From the NCBI RefSeq assembly GCF_021353235.1, contig NZ_JAJTWT010000005.1, forward strand, positions 372,001 to 436,000: a stretch of 64,000 nt of DNA, given 5' to 3'. The translations under genes and the position numbers were made by a program. How positions within the stretch are numbered: the first letter of the stretch is position 1; each line of letters begins with the position of its first letter. This DNA comes from Pelomonas caseinilytica. Its GTDB lineage: Bacteria > Pseudomonadota > Gammaproteobacteria > Burkholderiales > Burkholderiaceae_C. This document shows positions 36,844 through 46,814 of the stretch, in pieces. The notes beneath the pieces were generated by a model that saw nothing but the letters and a program-made list of their open reading frames with translations, ran no database searches and had not been told where the DNA came from.

Positions 36844-37310
36844 TGCGCCTCCTCCTCGTCGCCGTGGGCCAGCGCCAGCCGGCCTGGGCCGACACCGCCT
36901 ACGAGGATTTCGCCAAGCGCTTCCCGCCGGAACTCAGGCTGGAGCTGAAGGCCGTCAAGGCCGAGACGCGCGGCAGCAAGACGGCCGAGCAGCTGATGGC
37001 CGCCGAGGCGGCCCGCATCGAGGCGGCGTTGCCCAAGGGCGTGCGCCGCATCATCCTGGACGAGCGCGGCGAGCGCCGCACGACGGTGCAGTTGGCGGAG
37101 CGGCTGAAGCTGTGGATGGGCGAAGGCCGCGACGCCGCCCTCGTCATCGGCGGGCCGGACGGCCTGCATCCCGACCTCAAGGCCACGGCCGACGAGACGC
37201 TGCGCCTGTCGGATCTGACCCTGCCGCACGCCTTCGCCCGCGTGCTGCTGGCCGAGGGCCTCTACCGTGCCTGGACGGTCACGACCGGCCACCCCTACCA
37301 TCGTGAGTGA
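36843..37310 (+). CDS. rlmH: 23S rRNA (pseudouridine1915-N3)-methyltransferase RlmH
   Basis: 155 aa, the exact family length. SPOUT methyltransferase acting on helix 69 of 23S rRNA in the assembled 70S ribosome. N-terminal [15 protein letters not shown]; trefoil-knot region [21 protein letters not shown]-terminal [20 protein letters not shown], which carries the invariant YRAW/HPYHR motifs. The ATG overlaps the rsfS stop by one base. Confidence 0.97.
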   Translation: MRLLLVAVGQRQPAWADTAYEDFAKRFPPELRLELKAVKAETRGSKTAEQLMAAEAARIEAALPKGVRRIILDERGERRTTVQLAERLKLWMGEGRDAALVIGGPDGLHPDLKATADETLRLSDLTLPHAFARVLLAEGLYRAWTVTTGHPYHRE

Positions 37311-37905
37311 GCTGATCTACCTCGCATCGCAGAGCCCGCGCCGCCGCCAGTTGCTGGAGCAGATCGGCGTGCGCCACGAGCTGCTGCTGCCAGGCGCGGA
37401 TGAAGACGCCGAGGCGCTGGAGGCCGTGCTGGCCGGCGAGCCGCCCGAGGTCTACTGCGCCCGGGTCACTGGTGCCAAGCTCGACGCCGCACTGGCGCGG
37501 CTGGCGGCGCGCGGCCTGCCTTCGGCGCCGGTGCTGTGTGCCGACACGACCGTCGCCATCGACGACCTCATCCTCGGCAAGCCGCAGGACGAGGCCGATG
37601 CCCGGCGCATGCTGGGCCTGATGTCGGGCCGCACCCACCGGGTGGTCACGGCGGTGGCGGTGGCCGACGGGACACGCCGCGCCGCCGCGTTGAACGTGTC
37701 CCACGTCGAGTTTGCGCCCCTGGCTGCCCCCCAGATCGAGCGCTATGTGGCCAGCCGCGAGCCCTTCGGCAAGGCGGGCGGCTATGCCATCCAGAGCCAG
37801 GCGGCCGCCTGGATCGTGAAGATTGCCGGCAGCTACTCGGGCATCATGGGGTTGCCCCTCTTTGAGACGGCGCGGCTGCTCGAACAATTCGGCTTTGAGT
37901 TTTGA
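37303..37905 (+). CDS. maf: Maf family nucleoside triphosphate pyrophosphatase
   Basis: 200 aa from a GTG at 37303 that overlaps rlmH by 8 bp. House-cleaning enzyme that hydrolyses non-canonical or excess NTPs. The Maf N-terminal motif [16 protein letters not shown] lies at about residues 7-22; [20 protein letters not shown] carries the catalytic Asp; and C-terminal [17 protein letters not shown] is conserved. The MafA (dTTP/UTP) branch is more likely than the YceF branch, but not certain. Confidence 0.93.
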   Translation: MSELIYLASQSPRRRQLLEQIGVRHELLLPGADEDAEALEAVLAGEPPEVYCARVTGAKLDAALARLAARGLPSAPVLCADTTVAIDDLILGKPQDEADARRMLGLMSGRTHRVVTAVAVADGTRRAAALNVSHVEFAPLAAPQIERYVASREPFGKAGGYAIQSQAAAWIVKIAGSYSGIMGLPLFETARLLEQFGFEF

Positions 37906-37951
37906 CGCTTGCGTGCCGCGGCACGCAAGGGTCAGCATTCAAAGGTTCGCG

Positions 37952-39439
<1,488 letters not shown>

Positions 39440-39528
39440 AGCGCCGGTCGCTGCGGCGGCGGACGGTTGCCGCCGACGCGGCCTTGTCTGACGTTACAAG
39501 TGACGCGGCTGCGGCAGAATCGCGCGCC

Positions 39529-40818
39529 ATGCTCGCATCCGTTTCACGTCGCCGCTCCCTCGCGGCCCTGGCCGCCCTGGGCGGCTCGTTCGGCGCCGGC
39601 ACTGCGCTGGCGCAACTGCGCATCGACATCGCCGGCGTCGGCGGCACCCGGGTGCCGGTGGCCATCGTCGACTTTCGCGACGAGTCGCGCTCGCCCCAGC
39701 CCATCGCCGCCATCATCCGCGCCGACCTGGAACGCAGCGGCCAGTTCCGCAGCGTCGATGCGCCGGCCGGCTTGAGCGAGACCTCGGTGCCGGTCTTCGG
39801 CGACTGGCGCAGCCGGCAGGCCGACGCGCTGGCCGCGGGCTCGGTGACCCGCCTGGCCGACGGGCGCCTGGACATCCGCTTCAAGCTCTGGGACGTGGTC
39901 AAGGGCAGCGAGCTGATGGGTCAGGCCCAGGCCGTGCTCCCGGACGACGCCCGCCTGGCGGCCCATCGCATTGCCGACGCCATCTACGAAAAGCTCACCG
40001 GCGAGCGCGGCGTCTTCGCCACCCGCATGGCCTACGTCACCAAGGCCGGCTCGCGCTTCAGCCTCGTGGTGGCCGACGCCGACGGCGAGGGCGCACGCGT
40101 CGCCCTCACCAGCCCCGAACCCATCATCTCGCCGGCCTGGGCGCCCAACGGCCGCGAGCTGGCCTACGTCTCCTTCGAAAGCCGCAAGGCCACCGTGCGC
40201 ATCCAGGACGTGCAGACCGGCCAGCGCCGCGTGCTGGCCGACTTCAAGGGCACCAACAGCGCCCCCGCCTGGTCGCCCGACGGCTCGCAACTCGCGCTCA
40301 GCCTCTCGCGCGAGGGCGGCACCCAGCTCTTCGTCATCAACCGCGACGGCTCGGGCCTGCGCCGCTTGACGCAAAGCGGCGCCATCGACACCGAGGCCTG
40401 CTACGCGCCCGACGGCAGCAAGATCTATTTCGTCAGCGACCGCGGCGGCGGCCCGCAGATCTACCGCATGCCCGCCAGCGGTGGTTCGGCGGAGCGTGTC
40501 ACCTTCGGCGGCAACTACAACATCAGCCCGGCCGTCAGCCCCGACGGCCGCACGCTGGCCTACATCAGCCGCGTCAACGGCGCCTTCAGGCTGACGGTCA
40601 TGGACCTGGCCAGCGGGCAGTCGCAGCAGATCAGCGACGGCAACGACGACGAGAGCCCGGCCTTCGCGCCCAATGGCAAGCTCATCGTCTACGCCAGCCG
40701 CGCCGGTGGCAAGGAAGTGCTCATGACGACGACGCTGGACGGCAAGATCAAGACGCCGCTGCTCGTCACATTGGCCGAAGTCCGCGAACCCACCTGGGGT
40801 CCTTTTACGCGCCAGTAA
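39529..40818 (+). CDS. tolB: Tol-Pal system protein TolB
   Basis: 429 aa. The signal peptide SLAALAALGGSFGAGTALA follows MLASVSRRR, giving a periplasmic protein. An N-terminal domain (VPVAIVDFRDESRSPQPIAA) is followed by a six-bladed propeller with repeated TolB blades (SPAWAPNGRELAYVSFESRK, PAWSPDGSQLALSLSREGGT, ACYAPDGSKIYFVSDRGGGP, AVSPDGRTLAYISR). It interacts with Pal and TolA. The upstream gene is rng, so tolQRA are not next to it. Confidence 0.96.
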   Translation: MLASVSRRRSLAALAALGGSFGAGTALAQLRIDIAGVGGTRVPVAIVDFRDESRSPQPIAAIIRADLERSGQFRSVDAPAGLSETSVPVFGDWRSRQADALAAGSVTRLADGRLDIRFKLWDVVKGSELMGQAQAVLPDDARLAAHRIADAIYEKLTGERGVFATRMAYVTKAGSRFSLVVADADGEGARVALTSPEPIISPAWAPNGRELAYVSFESRKATVRIQDVQTGQRRVLADFKGTNSAPAWSPDGSQLALSLSREGGTQLFVINRDGSGLRRLTQSGAIDTEACYAPDGSKIYFVSDRGGGPQIYRMPASGGSAERVTFGGNYNISPAVSPDGRTLAYISRVNGAFRLTVMDLASGQSQQISDGNDDESPAFAPNGKLIVYASRAGGKEVLMTTTLDGKIKTPLLVTLAEVREPTWGPFTRQ

Positions 40819-40892
40819 CTTGACAGTCCACGCCATGTAGGACAATGACGCGCCGTATTTCCCGCCCCCTGTCTGTTGTGGAGACCACTCGA

Positions 40893-41429
40893 ATGAAGCT
40901 GACTCGCTATGCGCTCACCCTGATTGCCGCCGCCGCGCTTGCCGGCTGCGGTTCCGCCGTCAAGCTCGACGAGCCCGCGCCGGTCAAGGACATCTCCACC
41001 GCGCCGCCGGTCAACAACACCTCGCAAGGCAGCACCGCCGCCGTGGCCGACAGCGCCGTCAAGACCGTGTCGCTGGACGAGCAACTCAGCCAGCAGGTCC
41101 GCGACAAGCGTGTCGTCTACTTCGACTTCGACAGCGACGTCGTTAAGGAAGAGTACCGCCCCCTCGTCGAGCTGCATGCCAAGCGCCTGAACAACAACCG
41201 CAAGCTGGCCCTCAACCTCGAAGGCCACACCGACGAGCGCGGTGGCCGCGAATACAACCTGGCCCTGGGCCAGCGCCGCGCCGAAGCCGTCGCCAAGTCG
41301 CTGACGCTGCTGGGCGTGCAGGCCTCCCAGGTCGAAGCGGTCAGCTTCGGCAAGGAGCGCCCTGCCGTGCAGGGTAGCGGCGAGGAAGCGTGGGCCAAGA
41401 ACCGCCGCGTCGAGCTCAAGGACAAGTGA
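40893..41429 (+). CDS. pal: Peptidoglycan-associated lipoprotein Pal
   Basis: 178 aa from the ATG at 40893. A lipobox LAGC gives the lipidated Cys at about residue 18. The OmpA-like C-terminal domain shows VVYFDFDSDVVKEEYRPLVE, then LNLEGHTDERGGREYNLALG, the diaminopimelate-binding signature. Anchors the outer membrane to peptidoglycan and helps constriction during division. It follows tolB and overlaps cpoB by one base. Confidence 0.97.
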   Translation: MKLTRYALTLIAAAALAGCGSAVKLDEPAPVKDISTAPPVNNTSQGSTAAVADSAVKTVSLDEQLSQQVRDKRVVYFDFDSDVVKEEYRPLVELHAKRLNNNRKLALNLEGHTDERGGREYNLALGQRRAEAVAKSLTLLGVQASQVEAVSFGKERPAVQGSGEEAWAKNRRVELKDK

Positions 41430-42208
41430 TGCGGGGTCTGCGTCTCACGCTCGCGGCGCTGGCCGCGGGCCTGTTCCTCGCGCAGCCGGCCCGGGCCGGC
41501 CTGTTCGAGGACGACGAGGCCCGCAAGGCCCTCCTCGAGCTGCGCGCCAAGGTGCAGGCCAACGAGGATCTCGCCAACAAGCGGGCTGCCGAGGTCAATT
41601 CGCTGGTGCAGGACCAGATCCAGCCGCTGCGCCGCAGCGTGCTCGACCTGAACGCGCAGATCGACATGCTGCGCAGCGAGATCGCCAAGCTGCGTGGTGC
41701 CAACGAGCAGCTCGCGCGCGACCTCGCCGACACCCAGCGCAAGCTGACCGACCAGTCGCAGTCCGTCGACGCGCGCCTCAAGCCGCTGGAGCCCCAGAAG
41801 GTCAGCCTCGATGGCCGCGAGTTCCAGGTCGCCCCGGACGAGCGCAACCAGTACGAGGCCGCCATCGGCCTCGTGCGCCGCGGTGACTTCACCGAGGCCG
41901 TGGCCGCGCTGAACGCCTTCCTCAAGCGCTACCCCGCCAGCGGCTACACCGACTCGGTGCGCTTCTGGCTCGGCAACGCCCAATACGGCAAGCGCGACTA
42001 CAAGGACGCCATCGCGACCTTCCGCGCCTTCATCGCGGCCAACGGCGACCATCCCCGTGCCGCCGAGGCGCTGCTGGCGCTGGGCAACTGCCAGGTCGAG
42101 CTGAAGGACAACAAGGCCGCCCGGCGCAGCTTCGAGGAAGTCGTCAAGGCCTACCCCGGCACCGAGGCCGCGCAGGCCGCCAAGGAACGGCTGGCGACGC
42201 TGCGGTGA
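41429..42208 (+). CDS. cpoB: Cell division coordinator CpoB (YbgF)
   Basis: 259 aa. Signal peptide LTLAALAAGLFLAQPARA, then a coiled-coil trimerisation region (about residues 30-110, DLNAQIDMLRSEIAKLRGAN), and a C-terminal TPR domain (YEAAIGLVRRGDFTEAVAAL, FWLGNAQYGKRDYKDAIATF). It coordinates PBP1B and the Tol system at constriction. The ATG at 41429 overlaps the pal stop; the tcdA ATG overlaps its stop. Confidence 0.95.
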   Translation: MRGLRLTLAALAAGLFLAQPARAGLFEDDEARKALLELRAKVQANEDLANKRAAEVNSLVQDQIQPLRRSVLDLNAQIDMLRSEIAKLRGANEQLARDLADTQRKLTDQSQSVDARLKPLEPQKVSLDGREFQVAPDERNQYEAAIGLVRRGDFTEAVAALNAFLKRYPASGYTDSVRFWLGNAQYGKRDYKDAIATFRAFIAANGDHPRAAEALLALGNCQVELKDNKAARRSFEEVVKAYPGTEAAQAAKERLATLR

Positions 42209-42996
42209 TGGCGCCGGCAGATCAGCCCGATGCTGATCTCGAACGCCGCTTCGGTGGCCTGCGTCGCCTGCATGGCGACGCCGCCTACCAGCGCCTGCGC
42301 GCCGCCCGCTTCGCCGTCGTCGGCCTGGGCGGCGTCGGGTCCTGGGCCGTCGAGGCCCTGGCCCGCAGTGGCGTCGCGGCGCTCACGCTGATCGACCTCG
42401 ATCACGTCGCCGAATCCAACATCAACCGCCAGATCCAGGCGCTCGGGTCGACCGTCGGCATGGCCAAGGCCGAAGCGCTGCGACGGCGCATCGCCGACAT
42501 CCACCCCGGCTGCGCCGTCCACGTGATCGAGGAGTTCGTGGAGCCCGACAACTGGCCCGCCCTCGTCGACGGCTTCGAGCTCGACGGCCTCATCGACTGC
42601 TGCGACCAGGTCCGCGCCAAGGCCACGCTCGCCGCTTGGGCGAAGGCGCAGGAACTGCCCTTCGTCACCGTGGGCGCTGCCGGCGGCAAACGCGAGCCGC
42701 ACCGCGTGCAGCTCGACGACCTCGGCGCCGCCACGCACGACCCCTTGCTGGCCTCGCTGCGCCAGCGGCTGCGCAAGCAGCACGGGTTCGCCCGCAGCGA
42801 GCGCATGGGCGTGGCCTGCATCTACTCGCGCGAACCGGTGCACCTGCCCGTGGCGGGTGAGGGCGAGGCCTGCGACGTGGGCGACGGCAGCCTCAACTGC
42901 CACGGCTACGGCTCCAGCGTGACCGTCACCGCCACCTTCGGCCTGTGCGCCGCGGCCGAACTGCAGCGCCAGCACATCGCCCGCCCATCGGCCTGA
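42208..42996 (+). CDS. tcdA: tRNA threonylcarbamoyladenosine dehydratase TcdA
   Basis: 262 aa. E1-like ThiF/MoeB family enzyme (YgdL/CsdL) that cyclises t6A to ct6A in tRNA. Nucleotide loop RFAVVGLGGVGSWAVEALAR near residues 34-53; LTLIDLDHVAESNINRQIQA; and GLIDCCDQVRAKATLAAWAK. Starts in an ATGA overlap with cpoB, so it may be coexpressed with tolB-pal-cpoB, although the roles differ. A GTG three bases upstream is an alternative. Confidence 0.93.
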   Translation: MAPADQPDADLERRFGGLRRLHGDAAYQRLRAARFAVVGLGGVGSWAVEALARSGVAALTLIDLDHVAESNINRQIQALGSTVGMAKAEALRRRIADIHPGCAVHVIEEFVEPDNWPALVDGFELDGLIDCCDQVRAKATLAAWAKAQELPFVTVGAAGGKREPHRVQLDDLGAATHDPLLASLRQRLRKQHGFARSERMGVACIYSREPVHLPVAGEGEACDVGDGSLNCHGYGSSVTVTATFGLCAAAELQRQHIARPSA

Positions 42997-43016
42997 CGGC
43001 AACGCCTCGAAAATTC

Positions 43017-43046
43017 TTGCTGGGCGCCGAAAAACCTGCCTATAAT
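43017..43046 (+). promoter_or_regulatory. Sigma-70 promoter for tRNA-Lys(TTT)
   Basis: TTGCTG (43017-43022), 18-bp spacer, and a perfect TATAAT (43041-43046), 19 bp before the mature tRNA 5' end. A second, weaker -10 TACAAT at 43173-43178 lies before the CTT gene. Confidence 0.7.
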
Positions 43047-43065
43047 GGCAGGCTCTGCTTGACGC

Positions 43066-43141
43066 GGGATGTTAGCTCAGTCGGTAGAGCAGCGGACTTT
43101 TAATCCGTTGGTCGCAGGTTCGAATCCTGCACATCCCACCA
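43066..43141 (+). tRNA. tRNA-Lys (anticodon TTT)
   Basis: 76 nt. Acceptor stem GGGATGT pairs perfectly with ACATCCC; D-loop TAGCTCAGTCGGTAGAGC; anticodon loop CTTTTAA with anticodon TTT between stems GCGGA and TCCGT; T-arm with GGTTCGAATCC; discriminator A; CCA encoded. Confidence 0.98.
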
Positions 43142-43213
43142 GAATTCTGGTGTTGATTCGCAAGAATCGCGCTACAATTATTGGCTCAGCGAGGCACCGC
43201 CTAAGCTGAATCA

Positions 43214-43289
43214 GGGCTCTTAGCTCAGTTGGTAGAGCAGCGGACTCTTAATCCGTTGGTCGTAGGTTCGAATCCTACAGGGCCCACCA
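43214..43289 (+). tRNA. tRNA-Lys (anticodon CTT)
   Basis: 76 nt. Acceptor GGGCTCT pairs with AGGGCCC (one G-U); anticodon loop CTCTTAA with anticodon CTT between GCGGA and TCCGT; T-arm GGTTCGAATCC; encoded CCA. Together with the TTT gene it covers both Lys codons. Its 3' end is the likely attachment site for the integrase gene that follows. Confidence 0.97.
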
Positions 43290-43322
43290 ATTAATCATCC
43301 CGGGGCGTCCCGGGAAGTCAAA

Positions 43323-43356
43323 AACCCCTTAAGAATCAACGCTTAAGGGGTTTTTT
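43323..43356 (+). terminator. Strong rho-independent terminator
   Basis: An 11-bp perfect stem AACCCCTTAAG / CTTAAGGGGTT with an 8-nt loop, followed by TTTT. It ends the tRNA-Lys transcription unit just before the integrase gene. Confidence 0.92.
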
Positions 43357-43462
43357 GTTGTCCCAAGCGGTGCGGGTAAGTCCCCCAGGTGCTCACCCCC
43401 TCGGCGGGTAACTTTGCGGGTAAGGTGCCCGCTGCGGGTAACTCGGGCGTAGAGTGACCCGC

Positions 43463-44734
43463 ATGGCTACCGTTTCTCCCCTGACGGACAAGGCAATACG
43501 GGCTGCGATGAGCAAGGCCCAGAAGGACGGCGCGCCGCTCCGCCTGACCGATAGCGACGGCCTGCGGCTGGACGTCAGGCCGACCGGCTCGGGGTGGTGG
43601 CGACTTCGCTACCGGCATGACGGCAAGGAAGGCATGTTGTCCTTGGGCACGTACCCGGAGGTCAGCCTGGCCCAGGCGCGTGAACGACGCACAGACATGC
43701 GGCGCCAGCTCGCCGCAGGTCACAACCCCAGCGATCAGCGCAAGGCCGACAAGACCGAAGCGAAGCGGCTGCAGGAGGCGAATCGTCGAGCCGCGGCGGG
43801 TGAGCCCCAGGAGGGGAGTTTTCAGGCCGTCGCACTCGACTGGTACGCGGTCCAGTCCAGCAAATGGGCGAGCAGCTACGGTGAAAAGGTCCTGGCCCGG
43901 TTCAAGGCGGACGTGTTCCCGTTCATCGGGACGCGCCAGGTCGCGGAGCTGACCCCGCCGGAGTTGCTGAAGGTCTTCCAGGGGATACAGGCCCGGGGCG
44001 CCATCGAGACGGCGCTGCGCGCCCGCGCGGAGTGCTCCCAGGTGTTCCGCTTCGCGGTGGTCAAGGGCCTGGTGCAGAGTGATCCGTGCCGTGATTTGAC
44101 CGGCGCGCTGCAGACGCCAACGGTCCGTCACTTCGCGGCCGTCACCGACCCTGCCCAGCTTGCCCAGCTCCTGCGCGCCTGCGAGGGCTACACGGGGACG
44201 CCGATCGTGCGTGCCGCGCTGAAGCTGGCGCCCATGCTCTTCGTCCGTCCCGGCGAGCTGCGCTTTGCTGCCTGGTCGGAGTTCGACCTGGAAGCCGCGA
44301 CCTGGACGATCCCGGCGGCGAGGATGAAGCGGAACAGGCATGACAAGCTGAACGGCGCTCCGCACTGGGTTCCGCTGCCGCGACAGGCTCTCGATGTGCT
44401 GCGCACGCTGCGGCCTCTCACCGTTGCCACCGGCTGGGTCTTCCCCGGCGAGCGCAAGCGAGACAAGCCGATCAGCGAGAACACGGTGAACGCGGCGCTG
44501 CGCGGCTTGGGTTTCGGCAAGGAAACGGTCACGGGGCATGGCTTCCGAGCCACCGCACGCACATTGCTGGCCGAGCGTCTGGGGCAGCCTGAGGCTGTGA
44601 TCGAAGCGCAACTGGCGCACAGCGTGCCCGATGCGCTGGGTCGGGCCTACAACCGCACGCAATGGATCGACATGCGCCGGACCATGATGCAGACGTGGGC
44701 GGACTACTTGGACCGTTTGTGCAACGGCACTTAG
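43463..44734 (+). CDS. P4-type tyrosine integrase
   Basis: 423 aa from the ATG at 43463 (MATVSPLTDK); a GTG at 43454 is possible. Site-specific recombinase for island integration. The N-terminal DUF4102-like arm-binding domain (RLTDSDGLRLDVRPTGSGWW, LGTYPEVSLAQARERR) is followed by a core-binding domain and a catalytic domain. Catalytic residues: Arg in VRPGELRFAAW, HGFRATAR (HXXR), and Tyr in GRAYNRTQW. Located 174 bp after tRNA-Lys(CTT), the expected place for an enzyme that uses a tRNA 3' end as attB. Confidence 0.95.
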   Translation: MATVSPLTDKAIRAAMSKAQKDGAPLRLTDSDGLRLDVRPTGSGWWRLRYRHDGKEGMLSLGTYPEVSLAQARERRTDMRRQLAAGHNPSDQRKADKTEAKRLQEANRRAAAGEPQEGSFQAVALDWYAVQSSKWASSYGEKVLARFKADVFPFIGTRQVAELTPPELLKVFQGIQARGAIETALRARAECSQVFRFAVVKGLVQSDPCRDLTGALQTPTVRHFAAVTDPAQLAQLLRACEGYTGTPIVRAALKLAPMLFVRPGELRFAAWSEFDLEAATWTIPAARMKRNRHDKLNGAPHWVPLPRQALDVLRTLRPLTVATGWVFPGERKRDKPISENTVNAALRGLGFGKETVTGHGFRATARTLLAERLGQPEAVIEAQLAHSVPDALGRAYNRTQWIDMRRTMMQTWADYLDRLCNGT

Positions 44735-44839
44735 GCCTTGTCGATGAGTGACAGGGCGGCGTAGGGGCCGGCTTGGGCTCTCGCCGGACTGGGGCACGTC
44801 ACCGGGCTTTGAACCTCCCCGTCAGTGCTTGAGAATTTC

Positions 44840-44947
44840 GGAGTTCCAGGAACTCCTTGCCATCGGATGCTTGGTAGCGGTACGATTTAGGAATTAAAGA
44901 AATTATTCCTCTGCCCGGCATGGTGAGGTTGAGATTTCTGGAATTCC
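44840..44947. promoter_or_regulatory. Three palindromes upstream of the second hipB
   Basis: GGAGTTCC-A-GGAACTCC (44840-44856), AGGAAT-N10-ATTCCT (44889-44910) and GGAATTCC (44940-44947). All share GGA/TCC half-sites and lie within the 110 bp before the hipB start, consistent with autoregulatory operators. The second sits in an AT-rich stretch that could include the promoter. Confidence 0.5.
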
Positions 44948-44950
44948 GAA

Positions 44951-45247
44951 ATGACGCGCATCGCCCCTTCCAACGACCTCCTACGCATCGGCTCACCCGC
45001 GGACCTCGGTCCCGCCATCCGCGCTCGACGTCGCGAGCAATCACTCAGGATCGACGACGCTGCTTCGCTGAGCGGCGTCTCCGTTGACTTGCTGTCCCGT
45101 CTGGAGAATGGCAAGGGCTCCGTGCGCGTGGACAAGCTGCTGACCGTGTTGGATAGCCTGGGCCTCGCGCTTGTGCTCGGGCCCAAGAGCCACCCCGTGA
45201 TGCAGGCCGCGCTGCAGGCTGGCGTTGAGTTGCCGGAGCAGTCATGA
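44951..45247 (+). CDS. hipB: HipB-like antitoxin, XRE family (island pair)
   Basis: 98 aa. An XRE HTH runs from about residue 20 to 75: LGPAIRARRREQSLRIDDAA, SLSGVSVDLLSRLENGKGSV, VDKLLTVLDSLGLALVL. The pattern is typical of HipB/HTH-type antitoxins. It overlaps hipA by 4 bp (ATGA). Not closely similar to the hipB at 5,473. Confidence 0.88.
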   Translation: MTRIAPSNDLLRIGSPADLGPAIRARRREQSLRIDDAASLSGVSVDLLSRLENGKGSVRVDKLLTVLDSLGLALVLGPKSHPVMQAALQAGVELPEQS

Positions 45248-46635
45248 GTGGTTTCGGCGCCCCAACCCCTACCGCCCACCCTCCCATACACGCATTGGCC
45301 CTTTGGGCCGACGGCCAGAAGGTGGCCACACTGGCGCACGAGCCGTTGAACGACCGGTGGTCGCTGGACTATGAAGCGGCGTGGGTGGCCAGGCCGGGGG
45401 CGTTTGCGCTGTCGCCTGCGCTTCCCTTCCAGCCTCCTGCCGCCGGCTACGCGGTCGGCGCCGTGAAGCGCTTCGTGGAGAACCTGCTGCCCGAGGGACG
45501 CGCGCTCGACATCACCGCCTCGACCATCCATGTGTCGAAGTCGAACATCTACGCGCTCATCAGCGCCCTCGGCGCCGAGACCACGGGGGCATTCCGTTTC
45601 TGGCGCGTGGACCAAACTCCTCCGGCCGTCGTGTCGACACCACCGCGGGAGGTGACGCGCGGGGAACTCGACAAACGGCTGGCTGAGCGCGACCAGATGC
45701 CCTTGGCCGTTTGGGATGGCAAGGTCCGCATGTCCATCGCGGGCGTCCAAGACAAGTTGATGGTCTACCTCGACCGTCCGCTGGACGAGGGCGGTCGCTT
45801 GTTCCTCGTCGAGCCGCCGCTGGCCTCGACACACATCCTCAAGCCCGAGCCCGGGCGCGAGCTAACGCCGCATCTCGTCGTCAACGAGCACTACTGCATG
45901 ACGCTGGCACGGCACATGAAGTTGCCGGTGGCGGACGTCGCCATCTACAGGACGCCGCGGCCCGTACTGCTCGTCCGGCGCTTCGACCGCATCGCATCGC
46001 AAGGGGACGCCGGCCCTGTCGTCCAGCGCCTGCACGTCATCGACGCCTGCCAGGCATCGGACCTGCCAGTGACCTACAAGTATGAACGCAACCTCGGCAA
46101 CGGCGAGCACGTGCGCCACGTCCGCGACGGCGTGAGCTTCGAGGTCTTGTTCGACCGCGTCGAGCAGACCGTGAACAAGGCCGCCGCGCGCATGACCTTG
46201 CTCAGGTGGGCGTTGTTCCAGTTCCTGATCGGCAACAGCGATGCCCACGGCAAGAACTTCTCGTTTTTCGTCCATCGCGAGGGTCTGGAGCCGGCGCCTT
46301 GGTACGACCTGGTCAGCGTTGTTCAGTACCCCAGCATCGACCACGAGCTGGCGATGGCCTGGGGCGACGCGTTCACGCTGGAAGAGGTGACGGCGTTTGC
46401 GTTGGCGGACTTTGCGCAGCGATGCGGGGTCGACCGGCAACTGCTCAAGCGCGAGGCCAGGCGGATGGCCAAACTCGCCGGCGAACACGCGCCGCAGCTG
46501 GCGCAGGCCGCCGACTACATCGACGAGGCCGAGCGGGCCTTCACAAGGCAACTGCGGGATTTCATTGTGGGCCAGGCAGCACGGCTGACTCAGCTGGCCG
46601 ACGCCGCCGCCAAGATAAAGGGGGAATACCTGTGA
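45244..46635 (+). CDS. hipA: HipA-type kinase toxin (island pair)
   Basis: 463 aa. Canonical HipA: N-subdomain with ALPFQPPAAGYAVGAVKRFV and FVENLLPEGRALD, P-loop MSIAGVQDKLMVYL near residues 160-173 (with the Ser matching the E. coli Ser150), HILKPEP with the ATP Lys, LVRRFDRIA, and catalytic GNSDAHGKNFSFF near 330-342, then WYDLVS with the metal Asp. Complete, so likely an active kinase. Its target is unknown. It lies just inside the island, where toxin-antitoxin pairs often stabilise the element. Confidence 0.93.
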   Translation: MSGFGAPTPTAHPPIHALALWADGQKVATLAHEPLNDRWSLDYEAAWVARPGAFALSPALPFQPPAAGYAVGAVKRFVENLLPEGRALDITASTIHVSKSNIYALISALGAETTGAFRFWRVDQTPPAVVSTPPREVTRGELDKRLAERDQMPLAVWDGKVRMSIAGVQDKLMVYLDRPLDEGGRLFLVEPPLASTHILKPEPGRELTPHLVVNEHYCMTLARHMKLPVADVAIYRTPRPVLLVRRFDRIASQGDAGPVVQRLHVIDACQASDLPVTYKYERNLGNGEHVRHVRDGVSFEVLFDRVEQTVNKAAARMTLLRWALFQFLIGNSDAHGKNFSFFVHREGLEPAPWYDLVSVVQYPSIDHELAMAWGDAFTLEEVTAFALADFAQRCGVDRQLLKREARRMAKLAGEHAPQLAQAADYIDEAERAFTRQLRDFIVGQAARLTQLADAAAKIKGEYL

Positions 46636-46682
46636 TGGGCTTCAGAGAGCCTGCCTTGCCAAACCCCTGAATAGGTGTCACC

Positions 46683-46780
46683 GGCCGGCTAAACCGGCCA
46701 CCGCTGGGAGCGGCATATGCCGGCCAACTGAGCCAGTTCGGCGCCAGTGCGTGAGTCGGTGGGGGCCGGCAATTCGCCGG
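46683..46780. repeat. Cluster of GCCGG hairpins after hipA
   Basis: GGCCGG-CTAAA-CCGGCC (46683-46699), the palindrome CGGCATATGCCG (46711-46722) and CCGGC-AATTC-GCCGG (46766-46780) lie in one 100-bp stretch between hipA and the AT-rich ATPase gene. They may be a terminator array, REP-like elements, or a boundary between modules of different origin. Confidence 0.5.
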
Positions 46781-46814
46781 TAGGCCTGCGTTATTCACGA
46801 GTTAACATGGATCA

